The notes: generated by a model from the letters alone, not told the origin. Positions 1 to 12,049 are shown, counted from the stretch's first letter. The stretch: 64,000 nucleotides of DNA from Sporodiniella umbellata (GCA_025677835.1 JAIXMR010000056.1:62001-126000), one strand, 5' to 3'. Translations and numbers: made by a program.

Positions 1-1853
1 GTGCATTTGCAACCCCTGATGCTTCTCGGAACTATAAACCAGAGTGGTCTTACTAGTGACAACGCCTTAGAAGATGTCCTCAGAGAAGTAGTCAAAAAGC
101 TGCACCAGAAAACGGTTGAGTTAAAGGCTGAGTTAGCTGTCTTCCCAGATGATGTTGCTCAACATAACGCTGACACTGAAATCCGTGCCAGAGAAGCCAA
201 TTGGCCTACTGTGATACCCTTCCAAGAAAAAGCCATTTTTTGTTTTTTACTGTAACAGAGATACCCTATGTTAAGAAGTGGCTTTATTGAACAAACTTAA
301 ATATGATCGCCACAACGTTTGAGCTTGGATATCACTGGGTTGGATAGAGTGCATAACGCGAATATATTTGGAGAGCTGTTTCAATTTGGGCTTAAAACTC
401 CCCAAGATCTGAGTAAAACGGGCATTAAAGATACATACGACTTTATGGACTTGAGAGGAGGTTTTAACCACTGTGCCGTATCTCTTTTCAAGATAGATTG
501 CTCCAAAATAGGGAAGATCGTATTTCTGAAGAAAAAAAAGGAGATTTTAAAAAGGAAAGAATCAGATTTTTTTGCACAGCTTTTTATATACTTTTCTTTG
601 AAAGCAAAAAAGTACAGAAGCCTGTCGGGACATACCTTAGATGAAGCTAATACATCTATTTAGCACTGCTTTATACCTGGTTTAGAAGACGGCGAAGTAG
701 ACGAATACGGTATGAAATTACTTACTGGTAGACTCTAAAGGTTTAGATAGCATTTGTTGGGTTAAACCAAAGACAGGCACATGTAAGTGATGAAAGGTTA
801 CAGCCGTCGACTGCCAACCTCCAGCTAAAGGCAGATATCCTCTTCTTTCCTGTTTTGCACCCAGATATAAACCGTCAATAAAGAAGTAAAATATTTTCGA
901 AACCGTTTGTAAATGTTTTTTTGTCTTGTTGTGGTTATTTATTTCTTCATTTGGTATTTTGTTCGCTCTTTACAAACTCTATATTTCGCCTTAATCGAAG
1001 TCTAAATACAGTTGCTTTATTATGTCCATAAAATGGTAATACTGTTTCGCTTTACTTTGTTAGATTATAGAAATTTGAATATATAATGAATACAAGTAAC
1101 CAATTTAAAAAAGGCTTATTACATCAATACATTATATAGCCCTTAATATCTTTTAAGAGTGGTTCGAGGCCAAGACTACCAGCAAGCGTTTGACAATTGA
1201 GGAAGTCAGCCAACTTATAGTAATGAAACAAATATTTTATTAGCCCTTCTATATTCTCTGTTGGGCACCATCCAATTTCCAAGCTCATGAACATATCCAA
1301 TAATTCTACCGTTTGGGAATCGGTAGGCGGCCCTCTGGAAAGAGTTTTTGCAGTTGCAATGGGACATCAGCTACTTTTATCGGTGAGATACTCAGCTTAG
1401 AGTAAGGTCATTACAATATTCAAGAACGGCGCGAAAGGCTTGCTAGATTCAATAAAGCAACGAAAAAAAAAAAATAGAAAAGAAAAAGAAAGATAATCCA
1501 AGCTGCAAAAAGAAGTTGATTATTTATCTCGATTTCATGTTTTTCTTTTTTTCTCTTTAAACGACTAGCTTTTGGTTTGAAATATCTTTCACATTTTCAA
1601 ATAACGTTTTTTTTTTTTTTTTTTTTTTTTTTTGAAAAAAAGGGCAGATCCAGGTTATAGCCAAACAACGTTTAGAGGGTGCGCTTGTAGATCTATTTAT
1701 TACAACACAGACTACTTCTAAAAAAATATTTCTACACATCGGCTCTTGAAGCAAAGGCAATAAGAACAATTTGTAAAACAGAAGCGATATGCTCCGACTC
1801 TTCAACTACATAAAATAGTCGTTTTCGGCCGCTTTGGCCTTCTAAAGGAAAGC

Positions 1854-1888
<35 letters not shown>

Positions 1889-3642
1889 GAATGCAAGACA
1901 AACGAGTATTGGTATTTTAGTTCTATAAGAAAACTGCCTTCAGATAAACAACCTTTATAGTTATCAGTGTGCTTTCCCAGTACTACAACACTGTTTAAAA
2001 GTCATCTCTACGACACTTTGGGAGATAAGGAGTTTAGAGAACACAACATAAAGCTCAAACCTCATACAGCCGTGATATAAGAGATTTTCTGCCGACGATA
2101 CGTTGATTTTTCTTAAATATCACTATTATCCTAGCAAGTTAAAAGTGTACCTGAGTAACTATCAGCTGATATCCAGTTAGAGACTCAACTCTAACAAAGC
2201 CGAGTCGATCTTTATGTTTATAAAAGAACACGTTTTTTCTGAGGAATAGCGAAAGTAAATTCTACTTTTATTAACGTACTGAGGTTTGTTCTTATGTCGA
2301 TTTGCTTAAAAGCGAAAGAACCCTGGCGGTATCTCGTACGTAGCTTGAGAGCCTCACGCTTTACAGAAAACATGTTACTCTTGGGCTATGAAAAAGTAGC
2401 ACAAAAGATCTCGCCTTTCGCTAGTTGGTACATGCTAAATTTATGTTCTTAGCTGCCAACAAGTTTATAAAACCTCACCCAAAATTCGTCAACTGGCCCA
2501 CGGCCAATAACCAAAAAAGAAAAGTGGAGGGTTTCAAGTGATCAATATCCTTGGGAATCAAGCCACTCTCTACTATTATTGGATTAACCCTTTGATAACA
2601 ATAACGAAAGTCGACGGTAATAAAAATTAGTGAAAAGTTAGAACATGTTCAGTCAACGCAATAAACTCTGCGCGCCTGAAGCTCAACTACTATTCCAAAA
2701 TACACGAAAAAAAAAAATCACTCAATTTAATAAGTAAATATAGTACGTACGCTATCCTGACATATAAGAAACTTGCTAAAGACTTCTAAAAGTCTCACAA
2801 TCTGCCTTTAATCCCTAATAAAAGGGATTTATATGTCTGATTCACCACTTTTCAACCTACATAGCATACATACAAGTATTCCTTTGGCAGGCATGCTCTA
2901 CTGCGACACATAGCTTTCAAAGCTATATAATTCATCCCCTTTACCTTTTTTTTACCAGGCACATCGCTGTCGTTTTAGTTGGAGAATAAAAAAAGGTATA
3001 ATTTGACGGATTGAATCAAAGCGACCGCCTCTGCTGTTTGGTGCAAATACACAATAAAATCTGAGGATTATTAACATCGAAGGATGCTTCTTAGATACAG
3101 CTAGTGATTTCTTGCGACTCAAATTATATTAAAGAGATGGTTTTACAACAGTTTAGCACAAGTTGACAAAAAAAACTGTACTGTATTAAATTTTGTAGTG
3201 TAAAGCCGTTGCAAGACCTCTCTATGAATAACCTAAGCTCTAGCTTCTAAGAGGTTCCTCTCTAACAGCTCGAACAAATGGCATCCACGGAAAGAAAAAA
3301 AAGGGACAATATTGAAATTGAAATCGATCCAAGAAACCACAGACCAAAGTCCTGGTACTGAATGAAGGGCCTGCTAAATGTTTTACCATTTCTATACTAT
3401 TGAGGTTGACTCTTAGCAAGCTTTGTAGTTCAATCCCTCTCCTCCTCAAAGAAAATTCATAGCATATAGCTGGTCATATACATATATATACATATATGTG
3501 TGTGTGAGTGTGTGAGTGTGTGTACTTTTATATATCCCAAAAATAAAATAAAAACACATGTAATATGTAGCACTAAAAATACATAAAAGAAGTCTGTATT
3601 CATGTAACTCCGTTTTTCTTTTTTATTTAGTTTTTTTTTAGT
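1..3642. other. Gene-poor left flank
   Basis: No convincing gene was found here. A reading frame open from the left edge runs to 255 on the plus strand (84 codons, starting GTG) and could be the tail of a gene or relic extending out of the window. I do not recognise it. The rest is AT-rich with stops in all frames. It holds a 27-base poly-T at 1607-1633, a 31-base poly-A at 1855-1885 and a TA/TG microsatellite around 3479-3535. The last kilobase should contain the promoter of the ENTH gene. Confidence 0.5.
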
Positions 3643-5075
3643 ATGAATTCACTGAGCAACTTTCAAATTCCTGATGTTTGGGAAGTTAAAGTAAGTAGTG
3701 CAATAAACGGTTGTACTCTAAGACTTGGTGAACTCATTTTTTGCTTTAGGATGCCATTAACAAAGTGTAATTTTCTTTTATATTTTTCCAGTTTTGGATA
3801 CTAATGCATAACTCGTATGCTAATAGGAGAAACGTGGTATTGAATTACACTGAGATGGAAGCCAAAGTTCATGAGGCAACCAACAATGAACGCTGGGGCG
3901 CTTCTACAACTCTTTTGCAGGAAATTGCCAATGGCACCCACAATTAGTAATTAACTTCTAGATTGATAAAGAGAAAGGAGGCCTTACTCTTGTTGTTTGA
4001 TAGCCAATATTTTAATGAGATAATGCCTACTATATACAAACGCTTTACTGAAAAGGAGCCCAAGCAGTGGCGACAGATATATAAGGTAGAGGGCCAATTC
4101 AAAGATATGCTGCTAAATAAAATAATAACAACAATAACGCCATAGGCCTTAGTACTATTAGAGTACTTGATCAAGAACGGATCTGAAAGAGTTGTAGACG
4201 ATGCTCGGGCCCACGCCTCGGTGATTAAGATTATGAAGAACTTTTATTATATTGATGACACTGGAAAAGATGAAGGCATCAATAGTAGGATTATTTTTTT
4301 TTTTTATGTGAAAACTAATCAAGTTCAAGTTCGAAACAGGGCTAAAGAGGTTGTCGAGTTGCTGTCTAATACTGAAAAAATCCGAAAGGAAAGACAGAAC
4401 GCCAAAAAGAACCGTAACAAATACATAGGTGTAGGATCCGAACCTGCTGGATCGAAATTTATGGGGTTTGGAAGCGACTCTGGTCGGGGTATCAGTTTCA
4501 ATGGAGATGCTATGGATTTTAATGAGCATATGGCATATACCTCACCTTCTGAGCGCTATGATGAAAGTAATGACTTTGACTCATTCTCCTCTGCCAACAA
4601 CGCAAAAGAGAGCCCTCAAGAAAGCGTTACAAAGCTTGGTAGCGACGATGATTGGGGAGAGTACACTTGGGGAGGCGTGGCTGAGGAAAAAGCACCAGCA
4701 GCAAACTTGATAGACGACGATTTCGCTGACTTTCAGAGCGCTGTTCAGCCCACAAAGACAACGCAAAACGATCTTTTTGACCTTTTAGGTGGAAGTATAG
4801 CACCAACACAGCAAAAGCCAATACAAACCACACCAGCTAAACAGGAACAACTTCAAAATTCGAATGTGGGCATGTGGGCACAGGCCTCCAACTTTGTGTC
4901 CCTGGACTCATTTGGAAAAACGACTCCTGCCGCTCCTACCGCCGTCACCTCAATGAACTCTATGAAAAATAGTAGTGCTCAAACGAATTGGAACAGCTGG
5001 GCTACCAATAACGCAAAGCCTTCATCGAGCGCTGCATCAAAATCGTCTCCTTTTGACGATCTTTTATCTCTATAA
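3643..5075 (+). CDS. ENT3: Ent3/epsinR-like ENTH-domain clathrin adaptor
   Basis: Predicted monomeric clathrin adaptor that binds phosphoinositides and sorts SNAREs and cargo between trans-Golgi and endosomes. Hand-spliced exons are 3643-3690, 3750-3766, 3827-3946, 4004-4085, 4146-4284 and 4324-5075, giving 385 aa. Residues about 15-150 form an ENTH domain with hallmark stretches NYTEMEAKVHEATNN, WGAST, KQWRQIYKALVLLEYLIKNG and GINIQVRNRAKEVVELL. These match the Ent3/epsinR branch better than plasma-membrane epsins, and no ubiquitin-interacting motif was seen. The disordered tail carries acidic-aromatic motifs (DDDWGEYTW, DDFADFQSA) of the type bound by gamma-adaptin/GGA ears, and clathrin-box-like NDLFDLLGG and FDDLLSL at the end. 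Introns are 33-62 nt class; intron 5 is only 39 nt and in frame, so its retention would add 13 codons. Family call is strong; the Ent3 versus Ent5 distinction is inference. Confidence 0.88.
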
Positions 5076-5917
5076 AAATTTCTGAATATATAAAGTGAGG
5101 ATATTGTTAAAGTAGTTTTTTTTTTTTTTTTTTTTTATGAAAAAGACGTTAAAAGTGCATTTAGAATGAAGTTCGTTCACTATAAGATTATGTTTCTAAG
5201 AACCAAAATTTTGCCCAAGTGGCACATGAGACAATGATGTCCTTACATTGTACGCAGAGAAAGTTCTGCTTATGGTGTACAAGAGCGGGGAAGTTTCTTG
5301 AGACCTTTATACAATGGGTCTCCCCTTTTGGTACAATCCCCTTATGATGCTGTGTTACAGTTTCAGCCATTGAAATCCTAACCAATCATTCAAAACAAAA
5401 TGCGTGAAATAAACTCAATGAGTGAAAAATCAACGTTTTGAGCTCTAGTTTTTGTTTTGTTTTATTTTTGTCCATCGGCGATTACGTTTTTCTTTTTCCA
5501 GTTGGCGGACTTTAGATGATGTTGTCCATCAGACAAAGTATGAGTCTTGGTGGGCTTTACAGCCATTGAGAATGGATTAGGCCATTTAGGGTACAAAAAC
5601 AGCTAAATTTTGCTGGTTCATTGATATTATAACAGCACTCGAAAGCAGTTTATTGTCAATAGCTAGACTTACCTACTTTTTGTATGATTCTGACTGGTGC
5701 CTAAAAACAAAATAATAAGTTAGGCACTGAATGCCAAGTGTGACTGTGGTACAAGGAACAAATCAGTCTGCTACTTTTTTGATGTTTTTTTTTTTTTTCT
5801 ACTTGGACATTTGAAGGAAAATAAAGAAAAAAAAAAGGAAAGGGAGAAAAGATAATAAAGAAAAGGGGACAAAAGCAATCAGAAAGAAAAGAAAAGAAAA
5901 AGAACACAGAATACAAC
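5076..5917. other. Intergenic region with poly-T tract
   Basis: Contains the 3' flank of the ENTH gene with a poly-T tract near 5118-5136, and the purine-rich leader (repeated AAAG/GAAA) directly before the PAS gene at about 5820-5915. One small minus-strand frame is listed separately. Confidence 0.5.
5188..5370 (-). CDS. Possible small 60-aa protein
   Basis: An open frame of 60 codons on the minus strand starting MAETVTQHHKG in a good context (CAATGGCT). It has two CxxC-like cysteines late in the frame (CVQC) and a further Cys. A GTAAGG donor-like site follows CVQ, so the frame could instead be a first exon. I do not recognise a family. It may be a chance frame; it is listed because codon use looks more protein-like than in neighbouring frames. 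Confidence 0.2.
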   Translation of the reverse strand: MAETVTQHHKGIVPKGETHCIKVSRNFPALVHHKQNFLCVQCKDIIVSCATWAKFWFLET

Positions 5918-6736
5918 ATGAGTAGTAGCAGCTGGATTACCATTTATAAAAACACTCCTTCAGCAAAAGTGGTTTTTGTATCCGATAGCATTACAGAAGT
6001 ATGCGGTTGGGAACCTAATGAAATTATCGACCAACTAGGGTCTCGGCTATTTCACCCCGACGATCTAAAGAGCTTGATAAAGATACATACTGTGAACATT
6101 GTGAAAGAGAGAATGGCGTCTCTAGTGATTTATAGATTTTTACGAAAAGATGGTAGCTTTGTAGTACTGGAGTCTGTAATCAACTACTGTTACGACCTAC
6201 TTATTACAAGTAACTATCTATACGAAAACGACACACTTGAGCACGGCTTGAGAACGAGCACGGTTGATGAAATATTTATCTGTCGTCCTACTGGCCAGCT
6301 TCAGCTTGCGGGTGCCTGGAATGAAAGACAAGAGAATATCTTGAAGATTATAGAAACAAATCAAGTGTGGAAGGAGGATAAGCTAGTGATGCCTCTCGAA
6401 AAGCGTTTCTGCTTGGTTCTCAATAGATTTACAGAGTCACTAAGTATTGTCTATGCTACCCAATGTATAAAAGAGTTAGTTTCTATCTCCTCTGAGGATG
6501 TGATCGGGCAGTCTTTCTTTAGCTTTGTACATAAACAAGATATACCCTCTCTTAGAGCTCAAATTGAAATGGCAAAAGAGCATGGCTCAGTGGTCAGACT
6601 GCGATTCGACTGGTTGATAGACCAGAATACTTTGGAGCCCGTAGAAGGGATTGTCAACGGCACATATGATGGTATCAGTTTAGTCATACGATTATCGCCG
6701 CGCTTAATCATGGATAAACAAAAAAACTTATTTTAG
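5918..6736 (+). CDS. Two-PAS-domain protein
   Basis: Intronless 272-aa protein. Residues about 5-70 form a first PAS domain (FVSDSITEVCGWEPNEII then LFHPDDLKSL), and residues about 160-265 a second (VYATQCIKELVSISSEDVIG, then FFSFVHKQDIPSLRAQ). This is the usual PAS order of a sensing core followed by the HPDD/HxxD turn. No kinase, zinc finger, GATA finger or transmembrane segment is visible, so it is a short PAS-only protein that may act by dimerising with other PAS proteins such as White-Collar-type regulators. The flavin-binding LOV motif (NCRFLQ type) is not present, so blue-light sensing by a Cys adduct is not supported. The start follows a purine-rich leader. A CT microsatellite (about 6744-6772) lies just after the stop. 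Function unknown. Confidence 0.75.
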   Translation: MSSSSWITIYKNTPSAKVVFVSDSITEVCGWEPNEIIDQLGSRLFHPDDLKSLIKIHTVNIVKERMASLVIYRFLRKDGSFVVLESVINYCYDLLITSNYLYENDTLEHGLRTSTVDEIFICRPTGQLQLAGAWNERQENILKIIETNQVWKEDKLVMPLEKRFCLVLNRFTESLSIVYATQCIKELVSISSEDVIGQSFFSFVHKQDIPSLRAQIEMAKEHGSVVRLRFDWLIDQNTLEPVEGIVNGTYDGISLVIRLSPRLIMDKQKNLF

Positions 6737-6740
6737 CCTC

Positions 6741-6743
<3 letters not shown>

Positions 6744-6772
<29 letters not shown>
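6744..6772. repeat. (TC)n microsatellite
   Basis: Uninterrupted TC dinucleotide run directly downstream of the PAS gene stop codon, continuing into a pyrimidine-rich stretch. Confidence 0.9.
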
Positions 6773-6778
<6 letters not shown>

Positions 6779-7616
6779 CTTCTTTTTCCCTTTCTCTTTG
6801 CCTTTTACCATCAAGAAAAATAGTCATTAAATCAACCACTATGTACCTTCATCAATTGATACTTTCGCCTTTTTAAGCAGTGCTTCACCATTCAATCGTA
6901 TATTTGGAAATAAAGCTGAGCCAATTGCCATCAGTGATATTTGAACGAGCTTTAGAATAAAAAGTCTCCCATTTAGGATTCACTGTTTGAATTTATCCGA
7001 TTGGTCAGTGTTCAAATCACCAAAAACAACTAAAAACTGCCATTGATCTTGTAAAAGGCAATAGTTTGGCGATGATGATTGTTGCTATAGAAGTAAACTA
7101 GCCATTTGATTGGTCTATGAGTCATCATCGGTCTATTAAGGTCGATCCAAAGTGTTTTAAAACCAGCCAATAAAATAAGATAACTGTCCCAAGTCGGGAA
7201 AACGATTGTTTAAATTGGTTCTTGGTCTAGTGTAAGCCACATGTATGGTGTAACGCGGTTGATTAGGAAGATCTTTTAATTGCGCCCTCTCCTTAAGGTG
7301 GGAGTCTGTCAAAGCAAGTTAAAAGCTAATTTTTTTTTTTGTTCTTAATTTCCATTTTTAACATTTATTTGTTATTAGCTTTGTTTCCTTCTGTACGTTT
7401 TTCAGTATATTACAAAAAAAAAAAAGCTGTTACAATGTAACCATGGAATGTTACCATGGCAATTAATATTCATTATGTTAATCACCAAACACTTTATTAT
7501 TGTGAAAATATACATGAATATGAAAAAAAAGGGGGGGAGTGTAGATACATATGTACATATATATTTGAGTGAGTGAGAGGTTTTATTGTTCAAACAAAGC
7601 TTAGCAAGTAAACGGT
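6773..7616. other. Intergenic, convergent 3' flanks
   Basis: Lies between the plus-strand PAS gene and the minus-strand zinc-finger gene. It holds several GCCAAT/ATTGG words and short A/T runs. No frame with protein-like composition was seen. Confidence 0.4.
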
Positions 7617-8673
7617 TTATAAAGAGGTAGCCGAATCTTGACCCCAAGAAATAGGCTTGGCAGCCAAAGGTTTGTTGATGAGCTGTGCCTTCTCTGCTGG
7701 AGTAAGCGAGCTACCATTTCTTCGGGTTGGGCGGCCTGTACGATGCACGCGCAGATGGCGCCTCATGTTACTCTGTACACTAAATTTACGATGGCAGTCT
7801 TTTTCAGGACACTCGAACGGACGTTCGCCGGTATGGGAGTAAGTATGTATACGAAGGGAGGAAGGGCGAGAGAAGCCCTTGGAGCAGTAAGAGCAATAAT
7901 ATTTTTTACTGGGAGGCAGTCGTCGCTTCCGACCAGTGTGAAGGTGGCCGGACGGCTCGTTAGATCGGCCATTTTTTTTAGGCTTGTGCGATTCAGAATA
8001 GATAGACCCTCCACTACTACTGTTATCATCTTCTTCTTCGTCATGTTCCGCATCTTGTTCTTCGGCATCTGCCGAGTCCTCTTCAGAGGGCAAGGTGGGG
8101 CTCAGAGGATGGGAAAGAGTGACGACGGAGGATTGAGATGAGGTAGGAGAGCAGGTGCCATAGACAAGAGGGGGGGTGGCGTTGTTGGAGAGGTGCGATA
8201 AAGGCTGGAGCAAGAAATCAAAGGTGTTGGTGGATACAGCGCGACGGTGATAAGCCTGGGCCTTTGCAGGAGCTGTGGATGGGGGATAAGGATGGGTATA
8301 ATCCGAGTAAGAGCGTGTGTGCAGATGACGGGGAGAGCGATAAGAAGAAAGATGGGGACGGAAGGGTAAAGGGCGGTATAAGGAAGCCTGATTCTGTGGC
8401 TCGTCTACTTTGGGCTCGATGGGGATGGGCTGAATTGAAAGTCTTTCCAGCTGTCCAGACATGCTGGTCTCAATGGCTGCCTTTCGATCTACAAAAGGCT
8501 TGAAAGCACTCGAATGTTCTGATGCATGACGTCTGTGTCCTTTAGGTTTGGCTACAAACAAACTGTTTAATTCGGCGATTTTTTCTAATAAAAGAAACCT
8601 CACCTTCGTTCAAAGATACTCCCTCAAGCATGGACTGAATAGAGGGAAGCTTGGGCCATTCTTGTGATTGCAT
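7617..8673 (-). CDS. C2H2 zinc-finger transcription factor
   Basis: Hand-spliced from exons 8673-8604 and 8551-7617 (intron 8603-8552, GTGAGG...GTAG), 334 aa. The start MQSQEWPKLPSIQSML is chosen because the upstream Met at 8763 would add a poly-Phe stretch read from a poly-A tract. The N-terminal two thirds are disordered, Pro/Ser/His-rich, with an acidic block (SADAEEQDAEHDEEEDD) near residue 190. Near residues 240-295 are two tandem C2H2 fingers, YYCSYCSKGFSRPSSLRIH and FECPEKDCHRKFSVQSNMRRH, joined by the canonical HTGERPF linker. Two linked fingers of this form bind DNA in fungal regulators, so a nuclear role is expected. The coding part is clearly GC-richer than its flanks. The target genes cannot be told from sequence. 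Confidence 0.85.
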
Positions 8674-9496
8674 GTTGTGTTGGGCGTGTTTATGTAAGGA
8701 ACGGAGATATGGCGTAGCAAGAAAGAAAAATTCACAAAAAAAAAAAAAAGGAAGAAAGAGCAATAAATGAAAATGAAATACTATTTACAAGAAAAAAAAA
8801 AGCAGAAAATTAGGGTTGATCCCCTTTTTATCTTCTATATTTAACTCGTTTCAACCACCGAAAGTGTAAACCATACCTTATTTGTAGCGAAGTCAGGCTT
8901 GCAAATTTTGTCGGTCTGCCAAAAAGAATATTATTGGAAATAGCAGCAAAAACCATCGATAAATGCTAAACGCTGTTTGTATCCTACATTTGACGTCACT
9001 CTGACCTCTTCCAGGCAGGGTAAAAGGATCTATTGGTCACGTGAGCTGATCAAGACCACTCTCCCTCCCCCTCGGATGAGCCCATCAAAGATGAGACGAT
9101 TCTGCTGGACTGCGATCGCCATCATTTTTTCTTACGCCTTCAAAGAAATCTAAATCATGACATAGGGCGTTTGAGCTCGTTCTTGAGCTTAAAAATCTTC
9201 TTTGTCAATAAAAAAACTGCTCTTAAATTCCCTTTTGTTTGCATGAAAATGGGCCTCCGCCTTGTGTTTTCGGCTCACATCCTCAGCTATTTTTGAGGTG
9301 TACTGTTAGGTGATACAGCTGGGAATGCCACTGCAAGCCCAGGTAAAGAGAAGTAGACAAAAGAACAAAAGACTTGCTCAGTACCGTTTATTTTTCTCTC
9401 TGAAAGTCTGGACACCATCAAGAGCACTGTGTTTTGAAGTGTTACTCAATTCAAAACTAAAACCGCTGACACTAGAACGTTTCTTTATCCCAAAAA
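8674..9496. other. Promoter side of the zinc-finger gene
   Basis: About 820 bp upstream of the minus-strand zinc-finger gene, up to the inverted-repeat element. It includes a TGACGTCA-like CRE word near 8991-8997 (TTTGACGTCACTC) and a CACGTGA E-box near 9038. These are words only; no function is shown. Confidence 0.35.
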
Positions 9497-9581
9497 AAAA
9501 AAAAGAACACATTTGCTTCTTTGACCTTCGCTTTGAGATAGAACGACAGGCGATTCTTAATGTATTAAAGCACCCCTCCCC

Positions 9582-9621
<40 letters not shown>

Positions 9622-10629
9622 TTTTCTGGGTATATGATCTAGAGTGGTCAGATTATTTTCATGAAAAGATGCATAGACGTTTTAGCAGTTTCAAAACTTA
9701 GTAGAAAGGTCAAGATAAATTAAGATTGACGGTTTGGAAGAGAAAATAAGTTCAATGTTTAACAATGACAATGAGAGAATGAAAAGAGCTTCAGCAAATT
9801 TCATTTCATGTATTGTTTGCATAAGGCTACTTTTTCTATGTGCTCGTTAAGAGCTGCTAATCTTTGCCTGTCATGTCTCACAAAGAGAAGATCATGAATC
9901 GGCTATTGAATGCCGCGTGGACAACTAAGCGAAAGACTTAGTCTGTCGGCACATAGGTTGCGCTTTGCCAGCACATTTACCAAAACCAAAGCCAAAAAAG
10001 CTAAATTGCTCCTGTAATGTGTCTGTCACGCTTTCTCGTTGTTTTCTTGACTCAAAACGAAGCAGGTTAAAAGTAATGGCTGTTTCGTTAAATTCAAGGT
10101 ATATGGGCGGGGTTGGTTCTGGGAATGAAATCAGGACCGAGGCAAGAGCCCAGATTAAACGTGTCTGGAACCTTTTGCACATGTGGGTTATTGAAAAATG
10201 ACGATCCAATATACTAGCAAGTAGATTGCTTCGTAGGATAGTAAAGATCTCCTTTTCTCTCAAGACCTTTTTTGCGCTATTTTTGGTTTTCTAGAGTTCA
10301 AGTCAAGTCGCATTTCAAAATATGCTTTTCTTTTTTTTTTTTTTTTTTTTTTTGTTTCATTTTTCTTCAATTTGTTCTGTTTTGCAGAAAAAAAGGTAGT
10401 CCATTCAGAAACCTGTGGGAAACAGAACCAGCCCGCGGATTTCTGCGGTAATTTAAAGTAGGACGGGTCTACAGATTTTAGTCTAAAATTAGACAATTTC
10501 TAAATGGACAGTCTTTCATTTCAGTCTACTTTTTCTTCACATGTTCAAAAATCAGATCAGACACTTTCGAACCAGACACTTGAAGAGATTTTTTACCCAG
10601 AATCAATTACTTTATGAAGGGCAGTTTAT
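9497..10629 (+). repeat. Left arm of inverted repeat
   Basis: Starts in a poly-A run followed by GAACACATTTGC and ends at GCAGTTTAT. It includes a (TA)17 run and a T23 run. It matches the right arm in reverse complement wherever I compared, including both microsatellite lengths and total length (1,133 bp). It carries open frames of 78 and 112 codons that recur identically in the other arm; they look like no family I know. Confidence 0.92.
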
Positions 10630-10679
10630 TACTTTACTCTTATTCAAGGTTCATTCCTTTGTTCATGCATCTATACCAA

Positions 10680-11290
10680 CATGTTTTGGTGTGTCTGATA
10701 TAGTTCTTGACATGAGTCCCGAGTTCACGTCTAAAGGATTTCGTTTGATATTACTTTTAGCATTCTCCAATTGTATTCAATAATGGAGAGAGTATGGATG
10801 CATTAAAAGAGGCTTATAGCCTTGTTTGTTGATAGCATTTACGACAAACGCTGAATGATGAACTCTACAGTTGTCAATAACGATAAACATTCCCTTTCTG
10901 CTATGTTTATCAAGAGCATTCATGAAAGTTTCGATGAATTTTACAACATGGTATGTGATTACGCCTTTTTAAGAGGTTTTGACTTGGAAGTTTCCAAAAT
11001 GTCAGCCTTTCCCTTCTTAGTTGTAGCTTTCTTAAATTCCTTCTCGAGCTTCTCCATATCTGACCGCCCCAATGGCTCAAAAAGAGAAACACAGCCGACA
11101 ATTGTAACATTTGCTCTACATCTGCTATGAACCTGTATAATAGCAGGATCACCTTTTTTTTTTTTTGACCATGTACGACCTCTCATCATTTGAGTATGAA
11201 GCCCCACCCATCATAGTTCTTTTGAAAGTTAACACCACTTTCTTTCCATTAGAAACAAAAAGAACTTGTGCATTTTCCGCATATCAAAAC
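10680..11290 (-). pseudogene. Decayed Tc1/IS630-family DDE transposase
   Basis: Read on the minus strand, three blocks in changing frames line up in the order expected for the C-terminal half of an IS630/Tc1-type transposase. First is MRGRTWSKK then GDPA and ANVTIVGCVS (about 11190-11080). Next, one frame over, is FIETFMNALDKHSRKGMFIV followed by IDNCRVHHS, which holds the second catalytic Asp with its DNxxxH signature (10930-10850). Last is HPYS then, after further frame breaks, SNIKRNPLD (10800-10720). A stop after KPLKKA (10959), a frame shift at that point and at least one more lesion in the PYSPxxNPIE region show it is dead. The N-terminal DNA-binding part was not found. Confidence 0.75.
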
Positions 11291-12049
11291 AAATTCCCAC
11301 ATAGCAACGAGGGTTTAAAAGAGATGAGCCAGGCGATAAAAACAAAGCGATAGGCCAGTGATCACGAATAGTCCTGTGAATGTATGGTTTTCTTCTGACA
11401 CCATTCATACTACGGTCTTCTACAAAACATCAGTAAGTTACTTTATTGTGTTATTTTAGTTCTCGAAATATGCCAATGGCTTTAATTTTTCAGAGCAAAC
11501 TACTCTCTATTAGTATGCTATAATCTCCCACATCGCTTGATTCAAATATATAAGGTTCATGAAGAGAACCCAATGCAAAACATCATTATAATTTAGAGAA
11601 TATGATTGACAAAGTTAAAGCACGGTGAGAATTTCGACTACCATATGTTTACCTCTTTTGACTTTTTCTTCAGTTAAGAGACGCAGAAGCTTACAACTTC
11701 AAGAAAGAGATTAAGCGCTTTTTTTCATATTACTAGACTTATCTGACTAGAATGACTAAATTCAAGTTATAACCAAACATAATTATGCGATGGTTTATTA
11801 GCATATAGAGCTCTTGTATTATACGTAGGAGTTCAACCGTGTGACACTTTATTGTTCATTTTCTTTTAAATATGTTGTATCTAAAAAAAGGCTGCCGCAG
11901 AGGTCAAAGTAAAAGATTGAAAACTCGAAAAACATGGCTTTTTATAGTTTTCTTGTATTATGGCTACTGTGTATCTATGCATCCATAGAAATAACGCCTT
12001 GTTGGTGCATTTTTGCCGTTTTATTTAGATAATCTTTTGAGGCAATTTT

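Noticed and set aside
2441..2530. Single CGGCCAA plus CTGGCCC considered as a third TGGCCAA array
   Set aside because: Only one clear copy and no 22-23 bp periodicity.
7638..8141. 167-codon plus-strand frame opposite the zinc-finger gene
   Set aside because: Antisense shadow created by the GC-richer coding strand.
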